Positions 31,270 through 40,458 of a DNA stretch of 64,000 nucleotides are shown here, in pieces. The stretch comes from Mycolicibacterium confluentis. Lineage in GTDB: Bacteria; Actinomycetota; Actinomycetes; Mycobacteriales; Mycobacteriaceae. Within the stretch, counting starts at the first letter, position 1. Each line of letters begins with the position of its first letter. Below the pieces are notes generated by a model that made no database searches, was not told where the DNA came from, and saw only the letters and a program-made list of their open reading frames with translations. Position numbers and translations under genes: made by a program. The stretch is from contig NZ_AP022612.1 in assembly GCF_010729895.1 (NCBI RefSeq), forward strand, positions 3,472,001 through 3,536,000. The letters are read 5' to 3'.

Positions 31270-32079
31270 ATGGACATGCGTCGAAACGTCGGATCCCAAC
31301 TCGACGTTGAGATCACCGCGGCCTCCACACTCGAATTCCAGATTGCGGTTGCGCCGCATCCCGGCGCCGAAGTCTGGGAGTCGCTGTCGTTCACCTTGGA
31401 CGGCGCACCCGTGGCGGCGAAGGAGATCACCGGGTCACACGGCAACCGCATCCACAAACTCGCCGTCGAATCGGGCCTGCTGCGCGTCAACTACACGGCG
31501 ACGATCATCGGCCAGGCGGACGTCGCCCCAGTCACCGACTACGACCTTTCGAGGTATCTGCGCCCCAGCCGGTACGCCGAAGCCGACAAGTTCTTCGGCT
31601 TCGCGGCAAAGGAATTCGGCAGCTATGCCAACTCGGCGGCGCTGCTGGAGACGGTGTCGTCGTGGGTCGGCACACGGTTGGACTACGTCGCGGGTTCCAG
31701 CGACCCGATTGACGGAGCTGTCGACACGCTGCTGTCGGGCGCCGGAGTGTGCCGCGACTTCGTTCACCTGGTGGTGGCGCTGCTGCGGGCGGTCAACGTT
31801 CCCGCCCGCGCCGTATCGGTGTACGCGCCGGGTCTGTATCCCATGGACTTCCACGCGATCGCCGAGGCCTTCATCGACGGACAGTGGCGCGTTGTCGATG
31901 CCACTCTGTTGGCGCCCCGTCAGTCCGTCGTGCGCATCGCGACCGGACGCGACGCGGCCGACATCGCGTTCCTCGACAGTCACGACGGAAACATCACCCT
32001 GACCGGCCTGAATGTGTCTGCCGTGGTCGATGGCGAGCTGCCGCGCGACTCGGTGGACCAGCTGGTGTCGATCAGATGA
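31270..32079 (+). CDS. Transglutaminase-like cysteine protein
   Basis: 269 residues. An N-terminal beta-rich domain of about 110 residues is followed by the transglutaminase core: GAGVCRDFVHLVVALLRA with the nucleophilic Cys, DFHAIAEAFIDGQW with the His, and WRVVDAT with the Asp, so the triad is complete. Such bacterial proteins act as peptidases, amidases or ligases. I start at ATG 31270, ten bases after the glycosyltransferase stop; an in-frame TTG precedes it by one codon. Its TGA overlaps the next ATG. Confidence 0.83.
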   Translation: MDMRRNVGSQLDVEITAASTLEFQIAVAPHPGAEVWESLSFTLDGAPVAAKEITGSHGNRIHKLAVESGLLRVNYTATIIGQADVAPVTDYDLSRYLRPSRYAEADKFFGFAAKEFGSYANSAALLETVSSWVGTRLDYVAGSSDPIDGAVDTLLSGAGVCRDFVHLVVALLRAVNVPARAVSVYAPGLYPMDFHAIAEAFIDGQWRVVDATLLAPRQSVVRIATGRDAADIAFLDSHDGNITLTGLNVSAVVDGELPRDSVDQLVSIR

Positions 32080-33251
32080 GCGTCGCCCCACTTTCCCCGC
32101 AGCTGCGGCTTGGCGTGATCGGCCGCACCAACAAAGAGAACGAGCGCAGGCTGCCGATCCACCCCGATCATCTCGACCGGATCGACGCCGACCTGCGGTC
32201 CCAGATCTACTTGGAGCAGGGCTACGGTGCACACTTCGGCGTGGACGACACCGAACTGTCGGCTCATGTGGCCGGAGTGCGTTCCAGAGAATCGCTGATT
32301 GCCGACTGCGACGTCATCCTGCTGACGAAACCCGATTCCCGCGACCTGGCCGGACTTCGACCCGGCCAGGTGTTGTGGGGTTGGCCGCACTGTGTTCAGG
32401 ACCGGGAACTGACTCAGCAGGCGATCGACCGCAGACTCACCCTCATCGCCTTCGAGGCGATGAACCTCTGGACCCGCGACGGCGCCTACCGACTGCACGT
32501 GTTTCACAAGAACAACGAGATGGCCGGCTGCTGCTCGGTGCTGCACGCCTTGGCGATCATCGGCACGACCGGAACCTACGGCCGCCGACTGCGAGCCGCC
32601 GTGCTGGGGTTCGGCGCCACCGCACGCGGAGCCGTGACGGCACTCAACGCCCACGGCGTCCACGACATCGACATCCTGACCAACCGCAATGTGACCGAGG
32701 TGGCCTCTCCGATTCACTCGGCACGGATCGTCCAGTTCGACCACGACTCGCACGACGCGGACGGCCTGACATCTGTCGCACACACCGACTCGGGTCCGGT
32801 CCCCCTTGCCGACTTCCTCGCCGAGCACGATGTCGTGGTGAACTGTGTTCTGCAGGACCCCAACGCGCCCTTGACATTCCTCGACCTCGACGATCTGGAG
32901 GCATTCCGGCCGGGAAGCCTGATCGTGGACGTATCCTGCGATGTGGCAATGGGTTTCAGCTGGGCAAAACCGACTTCCTTTGCCCACCCCGCGATCACAG
33001 TCGGTGACAACATCACGTACTACGCAGTCGACCACAGCCCGTCTTATCTGTGGAACTCCGCCACGTGGGAGATCAGTGAAGCACTCATTCCCCACCTGCG
33101 CCCGGTGCTGGCGGGGCGGGAGGCTTGGGAAGCCAACCAGACGGTGCGGCGAGCCATCGAGATCATCGACGGCACCGTCCGCAACCCCGACATTCTGACG
33201 TTCCAACACCGCCGGCAAGAGCACCCACATAGCGTGATCCAGCCGAGTTGA
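32076..33251 (+). CDS. N5-(carboxyethyl)ornithine synthase-like dehydrogenase
   Basis: 391 residues. LGVIGRTNKENERRLPIHPDHL is close to the N-terminus of carboxyethylornithine synthase and alanine-dehydrogenase-type enzymes (core KENERRLPIHP). Other shared points are WGWPHCVQDRELTQ, FHKNNEMAGCC, VDVSCDVAMG and YYAVDHSPSY, all of which have counterparts in the Lactococcus enzyme that reductively joins pyruvate to ornithine or lysine with NADPH. An AVLGFGATARGA loop binds the cofactor. It is translationally coupled to the transglutaminase-like gene. The amine and keto-acid partners here are unknown. Confidence 0.78.
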   Translation: MSVAPLSPQLRLGVIGRTNKENERRLPIHPDHLDRIDADLRSQIYLEQGYGAHFGVDDTELSAHVAGVRSRESLIADCDVILLTKPDSRDLAGLRPGQVLWGWPHCVQDRELTQQAIDRRLTLIAFEAMNLWTRDGAYRLHVFHKNNEMAGCCSVLHALAIIGTTGTYGRRLRAAVLGFGATARGAVTALNAHGVHDIDILTNRNVTEVASPIHSARIVQFDHDSHDADGLTSVAHTDSGPVPLADFLAEHDVVVNCVLQDPNAPLTFLDLDDLEAFRPGSLIVDVSCDVAMGFSWAKPTSFAHPAITVGDNITYYAVDHSPSYLWNSATWEISEALIPHLRPVLAGREAWEANQTVRRAIEIIDGTVRNPDILTFQHRRQEHPHSVIQPS

Positions 33252-33327
33252 GCCCGACCGGCGTATCGTCACAAGCAGCGAGCTGCTCAAGTCACGAGCC
33301 AACACGTTCGCCCGAAAAGGACCCGCA

Positions 33328-33486
33328 ATGACTGCGCCAACCACGTTCTCGACTCCCTACCAACAACGGCTCGAACTCGTCAGCGACACCATCCAGGCCA
33401 ACTCCACACTGAACGCGGCCGCGTCCGATGATTTGGCTGTGCACGTCCTGCTGGTCCTGAATTCAATCCCAGAGAAGATCCGCTGA
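33328..33486 (+). CDS. Small protein, 52 residues
   Basis: An ATG with AAAAGGA at good spacing opens a 52-residue frame, MTAPTTFSTPYQQRLELV...NSIPEKIR. The composition is balanced and the central part looks helical. It may belong to a family of about 50-residue actinobacterial proteins of unknown function with a YxQRxxLV start and an IPEKxR end (recall, not checked). It is 76 bases after the carboxyethylornithine-synthase-like gene and 28 before the next small gene. Confidence 0.55.
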   Translation: MTAPTTFSTPYQQRLELVSDTIQANSTLNAAASDDLAVHVLLVLNSIPEKIR

Positions 33487-33514
33487 GCGCCCTGCGCTCG
33501 GGTGGAGGCGTGAG

Positions 33515-33712
33515 ATGACAGTCACCGTGAAACTCAAGGACCGCGGCAGCGACGAGTACATGCGATTCGGCGACAGCTACCACAAATGCCACGACGGCTC
33601 GCTCGAAGTGGTGCGCACCGGCGCCAAGACACCATTCCGTTATCCGCCGGGCGAGTGGACAGATGTCAGCGGAGACCAGCGTAAGAGCGCGAAATCCCGC
33701 TTCTGGCACTGA
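33515..33712 (+). CDS. Small hydrophilic protein, 65 residues
   Basis: 65 residues, MTVTVKLKDRGSDEYMRF...KSAKSRFWH, with a GGTGGAGG site before the ATG. It looks like a compact beta-rich protein with the segment FRYPPGEWTDVSGDQ; no known domain is recognised. It lies 30 bases before the NYN-domain gene on the same strand and might be its partner. Confidence 0.6.
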   Translation: MTVTVKLKDRGSDEYMRFGDSYHKCHDGSLEVVRTGAKTPFRYPPGEWTDVSGDQRKSAKSRFWH

Positions 33713-33742
33713 TCGGCAGTCGCGGTGGGTGAAACTGGAACG

Positions 33743-34606
33743 ATGTCGGAGACAAGCACATCTCGGGTGGCGGTGTACCTCGACTTCGACAACATCGTGA
33801 TCTCACGGTATGACCAGGTGAACGGCCGAAACTCGTTCCAACGGGACAAGTCGAAACCCCCCGATGACGGCGCGGACCGATTGAAGCGGGCCACCGTCGA
33901 CGTCGGAGCCATCATCGATTTCGCGTCCTCGTTCGGCACGCTGGTCCTCACCCGGGCCTACGCCGACTGGTCGGCCGACGTCAACGCCGACTACCGCGGC
34001 CAACTGGTGGGCCGTGCGGTCGACCTGGTGCAGCTGTTCCCCGCCGCGGCATACGGTAAGAACGGCGCCGACATTCGGCTGGCGGTCGATGCGGTCGAGG
34101 ACATGTTCCGGCTGCCGGACCTCACCCATGTCGTGATCGTCGCTGGCGACTCCGACTACATCGCGCTGGCGCAACGTTGCAAACGCCTGGGCCGGTATGT
34201 GGTCGGCATCGGTATGGCCGGATCATCGAGTCGAACACTGGCTGCGGCCTGTGACGAGTTCGTCATCTACGACACCCTGCCCAGCGTCCCTGCGTATCCC
34301 ACTGCGGCTGATGATGATTCACCTCCGAAGCGGCGATCCAAGCGTGCCGAGCAGGTGGACCCCGAGCCGTCCGATCCCCAGGCGGAGGCGACGGGTCTGC
34401 TGACCCGCGCCATCCGGATCGGCATGGACAAGGACGACACCGACTGGCTGCATAATTCGATGGTCAAGGCTCAGATGAAGCGTATGGACCCCTCATTCAG
34501 CGAAAAGTCTTTGGGATTCCGTTCTTTCAGCGACTTCCTGCGTTCACGGTCGGATCTGGTGGAACTCGACGAGAGCTCGACGACTCGTCTGGTTCGACTC
34601 AGATAG
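33743..34606 (+). CDS. NYN-domain (PIN-like) nuclease with C-terminal LOTUS/OST-HTH domain
   Basis: 287 residues from ATG 33743 (an in-frame GTG lies at 33725). The NYN domain shows AVYLDFDNIVIS with the first acidic residues, GADIRLAVDAVEDM (metal-binding Asp), and VIVAGDSDYIALAQRCKRLGRYVVGIG (core VIVAGDSDYIAL). A charged linker near residue 180 leads to a domain of about 80 residues, AEATGLLTRAIRIGMDKDDTDWLHNSMVKAQMKRMDPSFSEKSLGF (core SEKSLGFRSFSDFL), which resembles the LOTUS/OST-HTH RNA-binding fold. A ribonuclease acting on specific RNA is likely; the target is unknown. Confidence 0.85.
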   Translation: MSETSTSRVAVYLDFDNIVISRYDQVNGRNSFQRDKSKPPDDGADRLKRATVDVGAIIDFASSFGTLVLTRAYADWSADVNADYRGQLVGRAVDLVQLFPAAAYGKNGADIRLAVDAVEDMFRLPDLTHVVIVAGDSDYIALAQRCKRLGRYVVGIGMAGSSSRTLAAACDEFVIYDTLPSVPAYPTAADDDSPPKRRSKRAEQVDPEPSDPQAEATGLLTRAIRIGMDKDDTDWLHNSMVKAQMKRMDPSFSEKSLGFRSFSDFLRSRSDLVELDESSTTRLVRLR

Positions 34607-34693
34607 CAGACGAACCGTAAACCATCTGCGCGACAAGGGCGTACACTTCGGCTATCGGGACCAGGGCAGGCCCCCATATCAAAGGGGCAGCTG

Positions 34694-34828
34694 ATGTCCG
34701 ACAAGTCACCGCGCCAGAACATGAGCAAGAAGTCGGCGAAATCCCTCAAGGAGAAACGCGCCGACAAGCGCGCCAAGAGCGAGAACACCGGGCACGTCGA
34801 AGACATGTCGACGGGCAGGAAGCGTTAG
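34694..34828 (+). CDS. Small, very basic protein, 44 residues
   Basis: ATG at 34694 with an AAAGGGG site before it; the product begins MSDKSPRQNMSKKSAKSLKEK and ends DMSTGRKR. More than a third of the residues are Lys or Arg and it is probably disordered. Similar basic peptides of this size, with a KKSxKSLKEKRA core, occur in mycobacteria (recall). A nucleic-acid-binding role is possible but not shown. It ends 6 bases from the facing luciferase-like gene. Confidence 0.6.
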   Translation: MSDKSPRQNMSKKSAKSLKEKRADKRAKSENTGHVEDMSTGRKR

Positions 34829-34834
34829 GGGCGT

Positions 34835-35812
34835 TCACCCCAGCGCGTCGATGATCTCGCCCACCGCGTCCACTGACAGCGCGCCACCGGAGTAGACGCA
34901 CACGGTGTCGGCGACGCCGTCCACCCGGTCTCTGATGTGCGCCGCGATGTCCTGCGGGCTGCCGACGGCCGCGATCGTGCTGAGCACATCGTCGTCGATC
35001 AGGTTCCCCATCTCCTGCCAGCGGCCCTGTTTGGACAGCGCGTGCAGTTCGGGCTGCAGATCACCCCACCCGTGCGCGTCGAGGACCGGCTTGTAGGCCG
35101 GCGTCGACCCGTAGAACGCCAGCAGGCGGCGAGTCCCCGAGTGGTCCTCCCCCGGCGACACGATGATCTCCGGCACCACCGTGAACTGATCCGGGCTCCG
35201 TCCTGAGGCCGCGACGCCCTCGCGCACCGCGGGCATGGTGTGTTCGTGCAGAAAGCGCTTGGTGCCGAACGGCATCACCAGCAACCCGTCGGCGTGCTCG
35301 GCCGTCGCCCGCGTCAGCCGGGGTCCAAGGGCGCCAACGTAAATCGGTGGAGGACCATACGGCAGGCCGGGCGGGCTGAAGTTGGGTGTCATCAGCGTGT
35401 GGGAGTAGAACTCACCGCGGAACGTCAGCCGCTCACCCGTCGACCAGGTGTGGAAGATCGCCCGCAGCGCCGCGATCAACTCCGTCATCCGCGCCACCGG
35501 ACGGTCGAACTCGGCCCCGAACCGCTTCTCGATCTGGGTGCGGATCTGGGTCCCCAATCCCAGCACGAACCGTCCGCCGGACAGCTGCTGATGGTCGGCT
35601 GCCTGGTGCGCGAGGTGAATCGGATTGCGAGGGAAGGCGATCGCTACGTTGGTCATCAGGTCCAGACCGCCGACGGTGCTGGCCAGCGTCAGCGGCGCGA
35701 ACACGTCGTGCGGGCCCTCGAAGGTGAAGACGCCCGCGGCGCCGGCCTCCTTGAGCGCGTGGGTGCGCTCGATCGCGTCGGTGGGACCGGATAACGCTGT
35801 CAAGATCTTCAC
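34835..35812 (-). CDS. F420-dependent luciferase-like (LLM) oxidoreductase
   Basis: 325 residues with a GTG start. The TIM-barrel LLM features are NVAIAFPRNPIHLAHQAADH, then LSGGRFVLGLGTQIR, which forms part of the deazaflavin site, and PPIYVGALGPRLTRATAEHADGL (core IYVGALGPRLTR). Enzymes of this class use F420 as hydride donor or acceptor in mycobacterial lipid and xenobiotic metabolism. It is transcribed away from aofH across only 32 bases, so the two may share a regulatory region. The substrate is unknown. Confidence 0.87.
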   Translation of the reverse strand: MKILTALSGPTDAIERTHALKEAGAAGVFTFEGPHDVFAPLTLASTVGGLDLMTNVAIAFPRNPIHLAHQAADHQQLSGGRFVLGLGTQIRTQIEKRFGAEFDRPVARMTELIAALRAIFHTWSTGERLTFRGEFYSHTLMTPNFSPPGLPYGPPPIYVGALGPRLTRATAEHADGLLVMPFGTKRFLHEHTMPAVREGVAASGRSPDQFTVVPEIIVSPGEDHSGTRRLLAFYGSTPAYKPVLDAHGWGDLQPELHALSKQGRWQEMGNLIDDDVLSTIAAVGSPQDIAAHIRDRVDGVADTVCVYSGGALSVDAVGEIIDALG

Positions 35813-35844
35813 GCGCCGCAGCCTAATGCGCTTGACTGGACCCC

Positions 35845-37188
35845 GTGCGTGCTCAGACAGATGTCGTGGTGATCGGTGCCGGATTCGCGGGGTTGACCGC
35901 TGCGCGGGAACTCAATCGGCGGGGCCTTCAAGTCCTGGTGCTCGAGGGACGCGACCGGGTCGGCGGCCGGTCCTACACCGGTGCGGTGGCGGGCCTGCCC
36001 GTCGACCTCGGTGCCACCTTCGTGGGGCCCACCCAGGACGCGGTGCTGGCGCTCGCGGCCGAACTCGGCTGCCCCACCACGCCGACGTTCTGCGAGGGGA
36101 AGAACCTGATCAACTGGCGCGGCAGTGTCCGGGCGTACTCGGGAACCGTCCCCGCGCTGTCGATGGGAGGACTGCTCAACATCGCGCGCGTGCGCTGGCA
36201 GTTCACCCGCGTGGCCCGCGGAGTCCCCGTGGACAGGCCGGGCGCGGCCCTGCATGCGCACGAACTCGACTCGATGTCGCTGCAGGATTGGCTCACGAAG
36301 AAGCGCGCATCCTCGACGACGCTGGACCTGATGGCGATCATGTCGCGGGTCACCTGGGGGGCGGAACCCTCCGAGGTCTCGATGCTGCACGCCGCGCGCT
36401 ATGTCGCGGCCGCGGGCGGACTGGACCGCATGCTCGACGTGACCGATGGCGCGCAGCAGGACCGGTTCGCGGCAGGCACCCAGTCGATCGCGCTGCGGAT
36501 GGCCGAGGAACTCGGGGATGCCGTGGTGCTGGGCGCCGCGGTTCACGGTGTCGAGCACACCGATGACGGCGCGACGGTGCATTCCGCGGCGGGATCGGTG
36601 AGCGCGCGGGCTGTCGTGGTCGCGGTGCCTCCACAGCACCGCGCGGCCATCGAGTTCAGCCCCGCACTACCGGACGGGCACGCCGAACTGCCGTCGCGCT
36701 GGCCGCAGGGCAGACTCAGCAAGGCCTACGCGGCGTATGAGACGCCGTTCTGGCGCGCCGACGGGTGCTCGGGTGAGGCACTGTCGGACACCGGTCCGGT
36801 GTTCATCACGTTCGACGTCAGTCCCCGCAAAGACGGGCCCGGCATCCTGCTGGGGTTCGTCGATCCCCGCGAGTTCGACACGCAGACACCCGGGCAGCGC
36901 CGAGAGCACGCCCTGCGCGGGTTCGCCGCCCTGTTCGGCGACGCCGCGCTGCAGCCCATCGACTATCTCGACTTCAGTTGGGGCACAGAGCCTTTTTCAC
37001 CAGGAGGCCCCACCGCGGCCGTGCCGCCCGGCTCGTGGACCACTGTGGGTCGGGCGCTGCATGAACCGGTGGGCGCACTGTTCTGGGCGGGCACCGAAAC
37101 CGCCGACGCGTGGACCGGCTTCCTCGACGGCGCGGTCCGTTCGGGACTGCGTGCGGCCGACGAGGTCGAAATCGCGCTGACGGGTTAG
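35845..37188 (+). CDS. aofH: Flavin-containing monoamine oxidase, Rv3170 (AofH)-like
   Basis: 447 residues with a GTG start. [21 protein letters not shown] is the FAD Rossmann motif (core [12 protein letters not shown]) and [10 protein letters not shown] the second flavin motif. The C-terminal [20 protein letters not shown] is the flavin-isoalloxazine region. It closely resembles M. tuberculosis Rv3170 along its length, including [18 protein letters not shown]. It would oxidise an amine to an aldehyde with hydrogen peroxide. Its 3' end overlaps that of the facing hpx gene by 4 bases, as Rv3170 faces Rv3171c. Confidence 0.9.
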   Translation: MRAQTDVVVIGAGFAGLTAARELNRRGLQVLVLEGRDRVGGRSYTGAVAGLPVDLGATFVGPTQDAVLALAAELGCPTTPTFCEGKNLINWRGSVRAYSGTVPALSMGGLLNIARVRWQFTRVARGVPVDRPGAALHAHELDSMSLQDWLTKKRASSTTLDLMAIMSRVTWGAEPSEVSMLHAARYVAAAGGLDRMLDVTDGAQQDRFAAGTQSIALRMAEELGDAVVLGAAVHGVEHTDDGATVHSAAGSVSARAVVVAVPPQHRAAIEFSPALPDGHAELPSRWPQGRLSKAYAAYETPFWRADGCSGEALSDTGPVFITFDVSPRKDGPGILLGFVDPREFDTQTPGQRREHALRGFAALFGDAALQPIDYLDFSWGTEPFSPGGPTAAVPPGSWTTVGRALHEPVGALFWAGTETADAWTGFLDGAVRSGLRAADEVEIALTG

Positions 37189-38144
37189 GCCCGCACCGAG
37201 TCCACCAGCGACCGCAGTCGGCCGTTGACCGTCTCGGGGTGCTCCAGGATGCCGCAGTGCCCGCCCGGCAGTTCGACGAAGTCGACCAGGTGGGGCACTT
37301 CCTCGGCGATGCGGCGCTGCGCGGCGATCGGCAGCAGGCGGTCATGCGTGCTGCCGATGACCAGGGCGGGCACCGTCAACCCGTCGAGCGGGATGTGCCG
37401 CTTCTCGACGGAGTCCATCAGCATCCGTGCGCAGCCCCCGCGACCCGCGGGAGGTGTGGTGGCGAACAGTTCGTAGACGAAGTCGGTGATCGCCGGATCC
37501 GCATCCCGACCGACCGCGAGCCGCGCGACGACGCCGCGCCCCGGGCGCTTCACCGCGCCCAGCGCCGGGATCCCGCCAAAATTGCGGATCACCTGAGTCG
37601 CCACCACAGCGCGCGGGTTGGCCAGGCGCGGAGACAACGCCAGGAACTTGACCTGCCGGACGAGCTCACCCGTGGTGGTGTTGATCAGGGCCACGGCGTC
37701 GGCACGATCGGCCACCTTGTGCCGGTACCGCTCGGACCACGCCTCGATCGCGATGCCGCCCATCGAGTGGCCCGCGATCACAGCACGCTCGCCAGGCGCC
37801 AGCGTGGCCTCCAGGACGGCGTCGAGATCGCCGGCCAGGTGGTTGAGGCTGTAGTGACCACGGGGCGGGACGCCGCTGCGTCCGTGCCCGCGGTGGTCGA
37901 ACGCGATGACTCGGTGATCCTGGGCCAGGTCTTTGATCTGCTCGCGCCAGACCCGAATCGCGCAGGTGATTCCGTGTGCCAGCACGACCGGATAGCCGTC
38001 CTCGGGGCCGAAGACCTCGGTGTGCAGTCGGGTGCCGTCGGAACCTCGAACGATAACCGGTCGACTGGGCGGAAGCTCGGTGGCGGTGCGTGTACTCAAG
38101 GGACCCTCCTCGACGACGGCTTCTTTGCCGTACTTGCCGAGCAT
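37185..38144 (-). CDS. hpx: Alpha/beta hydrolase, Rv3171c (Hpx)-like
   Basis: 319 residues. [14 protein letters not shown] holds the oxyanion His-Gly, [15 protein letters not shown] the nucleophile Ser, [12 protein letters not shown] the Asp, and [11 protein letters not shown] the His. The sequence closely follows M. tuberculosis Rv3171c, annotated as a non-haem haloperoxidase; most such proteins are really hydrolases. An N-terminal extension of about 30 residues precedes the domain, so a later start is possible. Convergent to aofH with a 4-base 3' overlap. Confidence 0.85.
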   Translation of the reverse strand: MLGKYGKEAVVEEGPLSTRTATELPPSRPVIVRGSDGTRLHTEVFGPEDGYPVVLAHGITCAIRVWREQIKDLAQDHRVIAFDHRGHGRSGVPPRGHYSLNHLAGDLDAVLEATLAPGERAVIAGHSMGGIAIEAWSERYRHKVADRADAVALINTTTGELVRQVKFLALSPRLANPRAVVATQVIRNFGGIPALGAVKRPGRGVVARLAVGRDADPAITDFVYELFATTPPAGRGGCARMLMDSVEKRHIPLDGLTVPALVIGSTHDRLLPIAAQRRIAEEVPHLVDFVELPGGHCGILEHPETVNGRLRSLVDSVRA

Positions 38145-38193
38145 AACCCCTGTGATGGCCGAGCCGATGCACCTACCTGGATTAAGTGCGCGG

Positions 38194-39036
38194 CTAAAAC
38201 ACCCGCACGTAATCGACGATCATTTGCGCAGGATAGGAGCCCCCGGCTGGGTCGCCGCCGCCCGAGCCGGCGACCGCGACGTTGAGAACCGGGACGAAGG
38301 TGTAGCCGGGGTTGTTGAACGGCCACGGATCCATCGAGAAGGCGGGCACACGGAAGAACGGCTCCATACCGGGCGCGTAGTCCTTCCAGAAGTAGATGCC
38401 GTTCTGGTCCCAGGTGGCACGCCAGGTGTGCCAGTTGCCGTCGACGGCCATCGGCTGGGTGACGTGCGACGTGCCGTCGAGCTTGGAGTGCACCGTGGTT
38501 CCCGACGGCCACTCACCGTTGCCGTACCACTCCATGAGGTCGATCTCGCCGCCATCGACCGGGTTGTCGTTGAGAATCCACCACGCCGGCCAGCAGCCCG
38601 CGGTCAGGCACTCGAGCTTGATCCGGGCTTCCCACGTGCTTCCGATGCCCACCGGCTGGGTGCCGACGATCTTGGCGCCGAAGTACTTGTCCCCCTCCTT
38701 GGTGGCGCGGATGACGAGGTTGCCCTTGCCGTCCAGGAACAGGTTCTCGCGGCTGTCGCGGTATTCGCCCATGTTCTCGGGACGATCCCAGAACACCGGG
38801 TTCTTGATCCGCTCGCGGGCCGGCATCACGCGCCACTTCGAGTAGTCGATGCTCGACCCCGCCGGACCGTCGAAATCGTCGGCGAACAGCATCCCGGCCT
38901 GCGCCTGCCCCTGCGGGCCAGGTGCCGGGGCATCCGGCTGCGGAGGCTCGGCCAACGCATTGGGTAGGGGAAGAGCGGCGGCGGCCACGCCGAGACCCGC
39001 CATCATCATCAAGCTCCGACGATCCATCTGAGGCAC
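38194..39036 (-). CDS. Secreted GH16 beta-glucanase-like protein, Rv0315-like
   Basis: 280 residues. The catalytic GH16 motif ExDxxE is present as GEIDLMEWYG, with conserved aromatic residues around it (CWPAWWIL, YFWKDYAPG). The N-terminus has MDRRSLMMMAGLGVAAAAL, a signal peptide with a twin-arginine pair, then a Pro/Ala-rich linker, so export is expected. The protein matches M. tuberculosis Rv0315 throughout, including the C-terminus DYVRVF. The start may be GTG 39036 or ATG 39027; Rv0315 has an equivalent short extension before MDRR. Target polysaccharide unknown, probably a beta-1,3-glucan. Confidence 0.88.
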   Translation of the reverse strand: MPQMDRRSLMMMAGLGVAAAALPLPNALAEPPQPDAPAPGPQGQAQAGMLFADDFDGPAGSSIDYSKWRVMPARERIKNPVFWDRPENMGEYRDSRENLFLDGKGNLVIRATKEGDKYFGAKIVGTQPVGIGSTWEARIKLECLTAGCWPAWWILNDNPVDGGEIDLMEWYGNGEWPSGTTVHSKLDGTSHVTQPMAVDGNWHTWRATWDQNGIYFWKDYAPGMEPFFRVPAFSMDPWPFNNPGYTFVPVLNVAVAGSGGGDPAGGSYPAQMIVDYVRVF

Positions 39037-39101
39037 AGCGAGACCTTAAGGTACAGACTGCCAAAATCGCCCGGTACTGCCGCGGACCGCGCGCCGCGGG
39101 C

Positions 39102-40319
39102 TCAGTCCTGCACCGTCAGACGCAGTCGCTCGAGGCGCCGGACGAGGACACTGGGCACCCATTCCCCCACGTCATCGGCCTCGATCCAGCCGGTGCTGGC
39201 CAACAGCTCGCCGAGCACGATCTTGGCCTCCAGGCGTGCGAGCGCGGCCCCGACGCAGAAGTGCGCGCCCTTGCCGAAGGTCAGGTGCCCCTTCGCCGAC
39301 GGGCGGTCGAGCCGAAACTCGTTCGGCGCGTCGAACTGGCGAGGATCCCGGTTGGCCGCCCCCCACAACAGCAGCAGCCGCGAGTGCGCGGGCAGCGCAA
39401 CCCCGGCCAGTTCGGTGTCACGCCGGACGTGGCGGTAGTGCCCACGGAACGGCGCCTCGTACCGCAGGGCCTCCTCGATGAACGGCCCGACGAGTGCGGG
39501 GTCCTCGCGCACCGCCCGCTGAATGTCGGGACGCGACACCAGAATCCAGGCCGCGCTGCCCAGCAGGGACGCCGTCGACTCTCCCGCAGCGCTGAACAGC
39601 GTGATCATCATGGCCAGCGCGGCGATCTCCTCGACCTCACCGAGGACGCACCGCGACGCCAGGTCGCTGATCAGTCCCTCACCGGGCGCCTGTGTGGCGG
39701 CGTGGAAGTGCTCGAGCACGTACCCGGACAGCTCCATGGCGGCCATGCCTGCGCTCTCCATGTGCTCGGCGGTCCCAACGCCGTCGAGCAGGCTCGCGGC
39801 GCGGTAGCCCAGGTCGACCAGCCGATCGGCGTCGTCCTCGGGCAGGCCCAGGAGCCGGGTGACGACCATCATCGGCACCCGGTTGGCGATGGTGTCCATC
39901 CAGTCGATCCGGTTGTCGGACAGGCTCTCTGAAAGCAGCCGCCTCGTGGTCTGCTGGGCGTACTCACTGATGATCTGAATCCGTCGGGCTGACAGGTGCG
40001 GCACCAGGATCCGCCGGTGCACGGCGTGCAACGGGTCGTCGGCCGTGGCGATGGCGTGGATCGGTCCATCGAGCTCGCCGGTGGGGAACGGGGTCACCTC
40101 ACCGTGCTCGCCGAACACCATCACCGCGGTGAGGTTGGACGAGAAGTCGTCGACGCGGCGCACGGCGTCCTGCACGGCGTCCCAGGAACACACGGTGAAG
40201 AACTCGGAGTCGCCGACGCGGTGCACGGGAGCCTCGGCGCGCATCCGGTCGTAGACCGGATAGGGGTCCCGCACGCCTGCGGGACCGAACAGGGCCATCG
40301 AGTCATCGAGAACCGGCAT
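39102..40319 (-). CDS. Cytochrome P450
   Basis: 405 residues from ATG 40319; the longer open frame upstream codes for Arg/Ser-rich non-P450 sequence. LTFGKGAHFCVGAALAR is the haem Cys loop, LFSAAGESTASLL the I-helix oxygen-activating AGxxT motif, and EEALRYEAPFRG the ExxR K-helix. It is divergent from a TetR gene with a clear palindrome between them, suggesting control by that regulator. No ferredoxin gene is adjacent. The substrate is not known. Confidence 0.9.
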   Translation of the reverse strand: MPVLDDSMALFGPAGVRDPYPVYDRMRAEAPVHRVGDSEFFTVCSWDAVQDAVRRVDDFSSNLTAVMVFGEHGEVTPFPTGELDGPIHAIATADDPLHAVHRRILVPHLSARRIQIISEYAQQTTRRLLSESLSDNRIDWMDTIANRVPMMVVTRLLGLPEDDADRLVDLGYRAASLLDGVGTAEHMESAGMAAMELSGYVLEHFHAATQAPGEGLISDLASRCVLGEVEEIAALAMMITLFSAAGESTASLLGSAAWILVSRPDIQRAVREDPALVGPFIEEALRYEAPFRGHYRHVRRDTELAGVALPAHSRLLLLWGAANRDPRQFDAPNEFRLDRPSAKGHLTFGKGAHFCVGAALARLEAKIVLGELLASTGWIEADDVGEWVPSVLVRRLERLRLTVQD

Positions 40320-40458
40320 GCACTGAGGCTGCTGCCGGCACTGCGGTGAGGTCAATGACCTGCGGCGAAGTCGCGACGCGCGGCATTGCCCGGGACGAGA
40401 AGTCCTTCTCAGCGCAGATCCCCCACCTGCGGGGCAGTGTGAGATTTTCGTGCTGATT

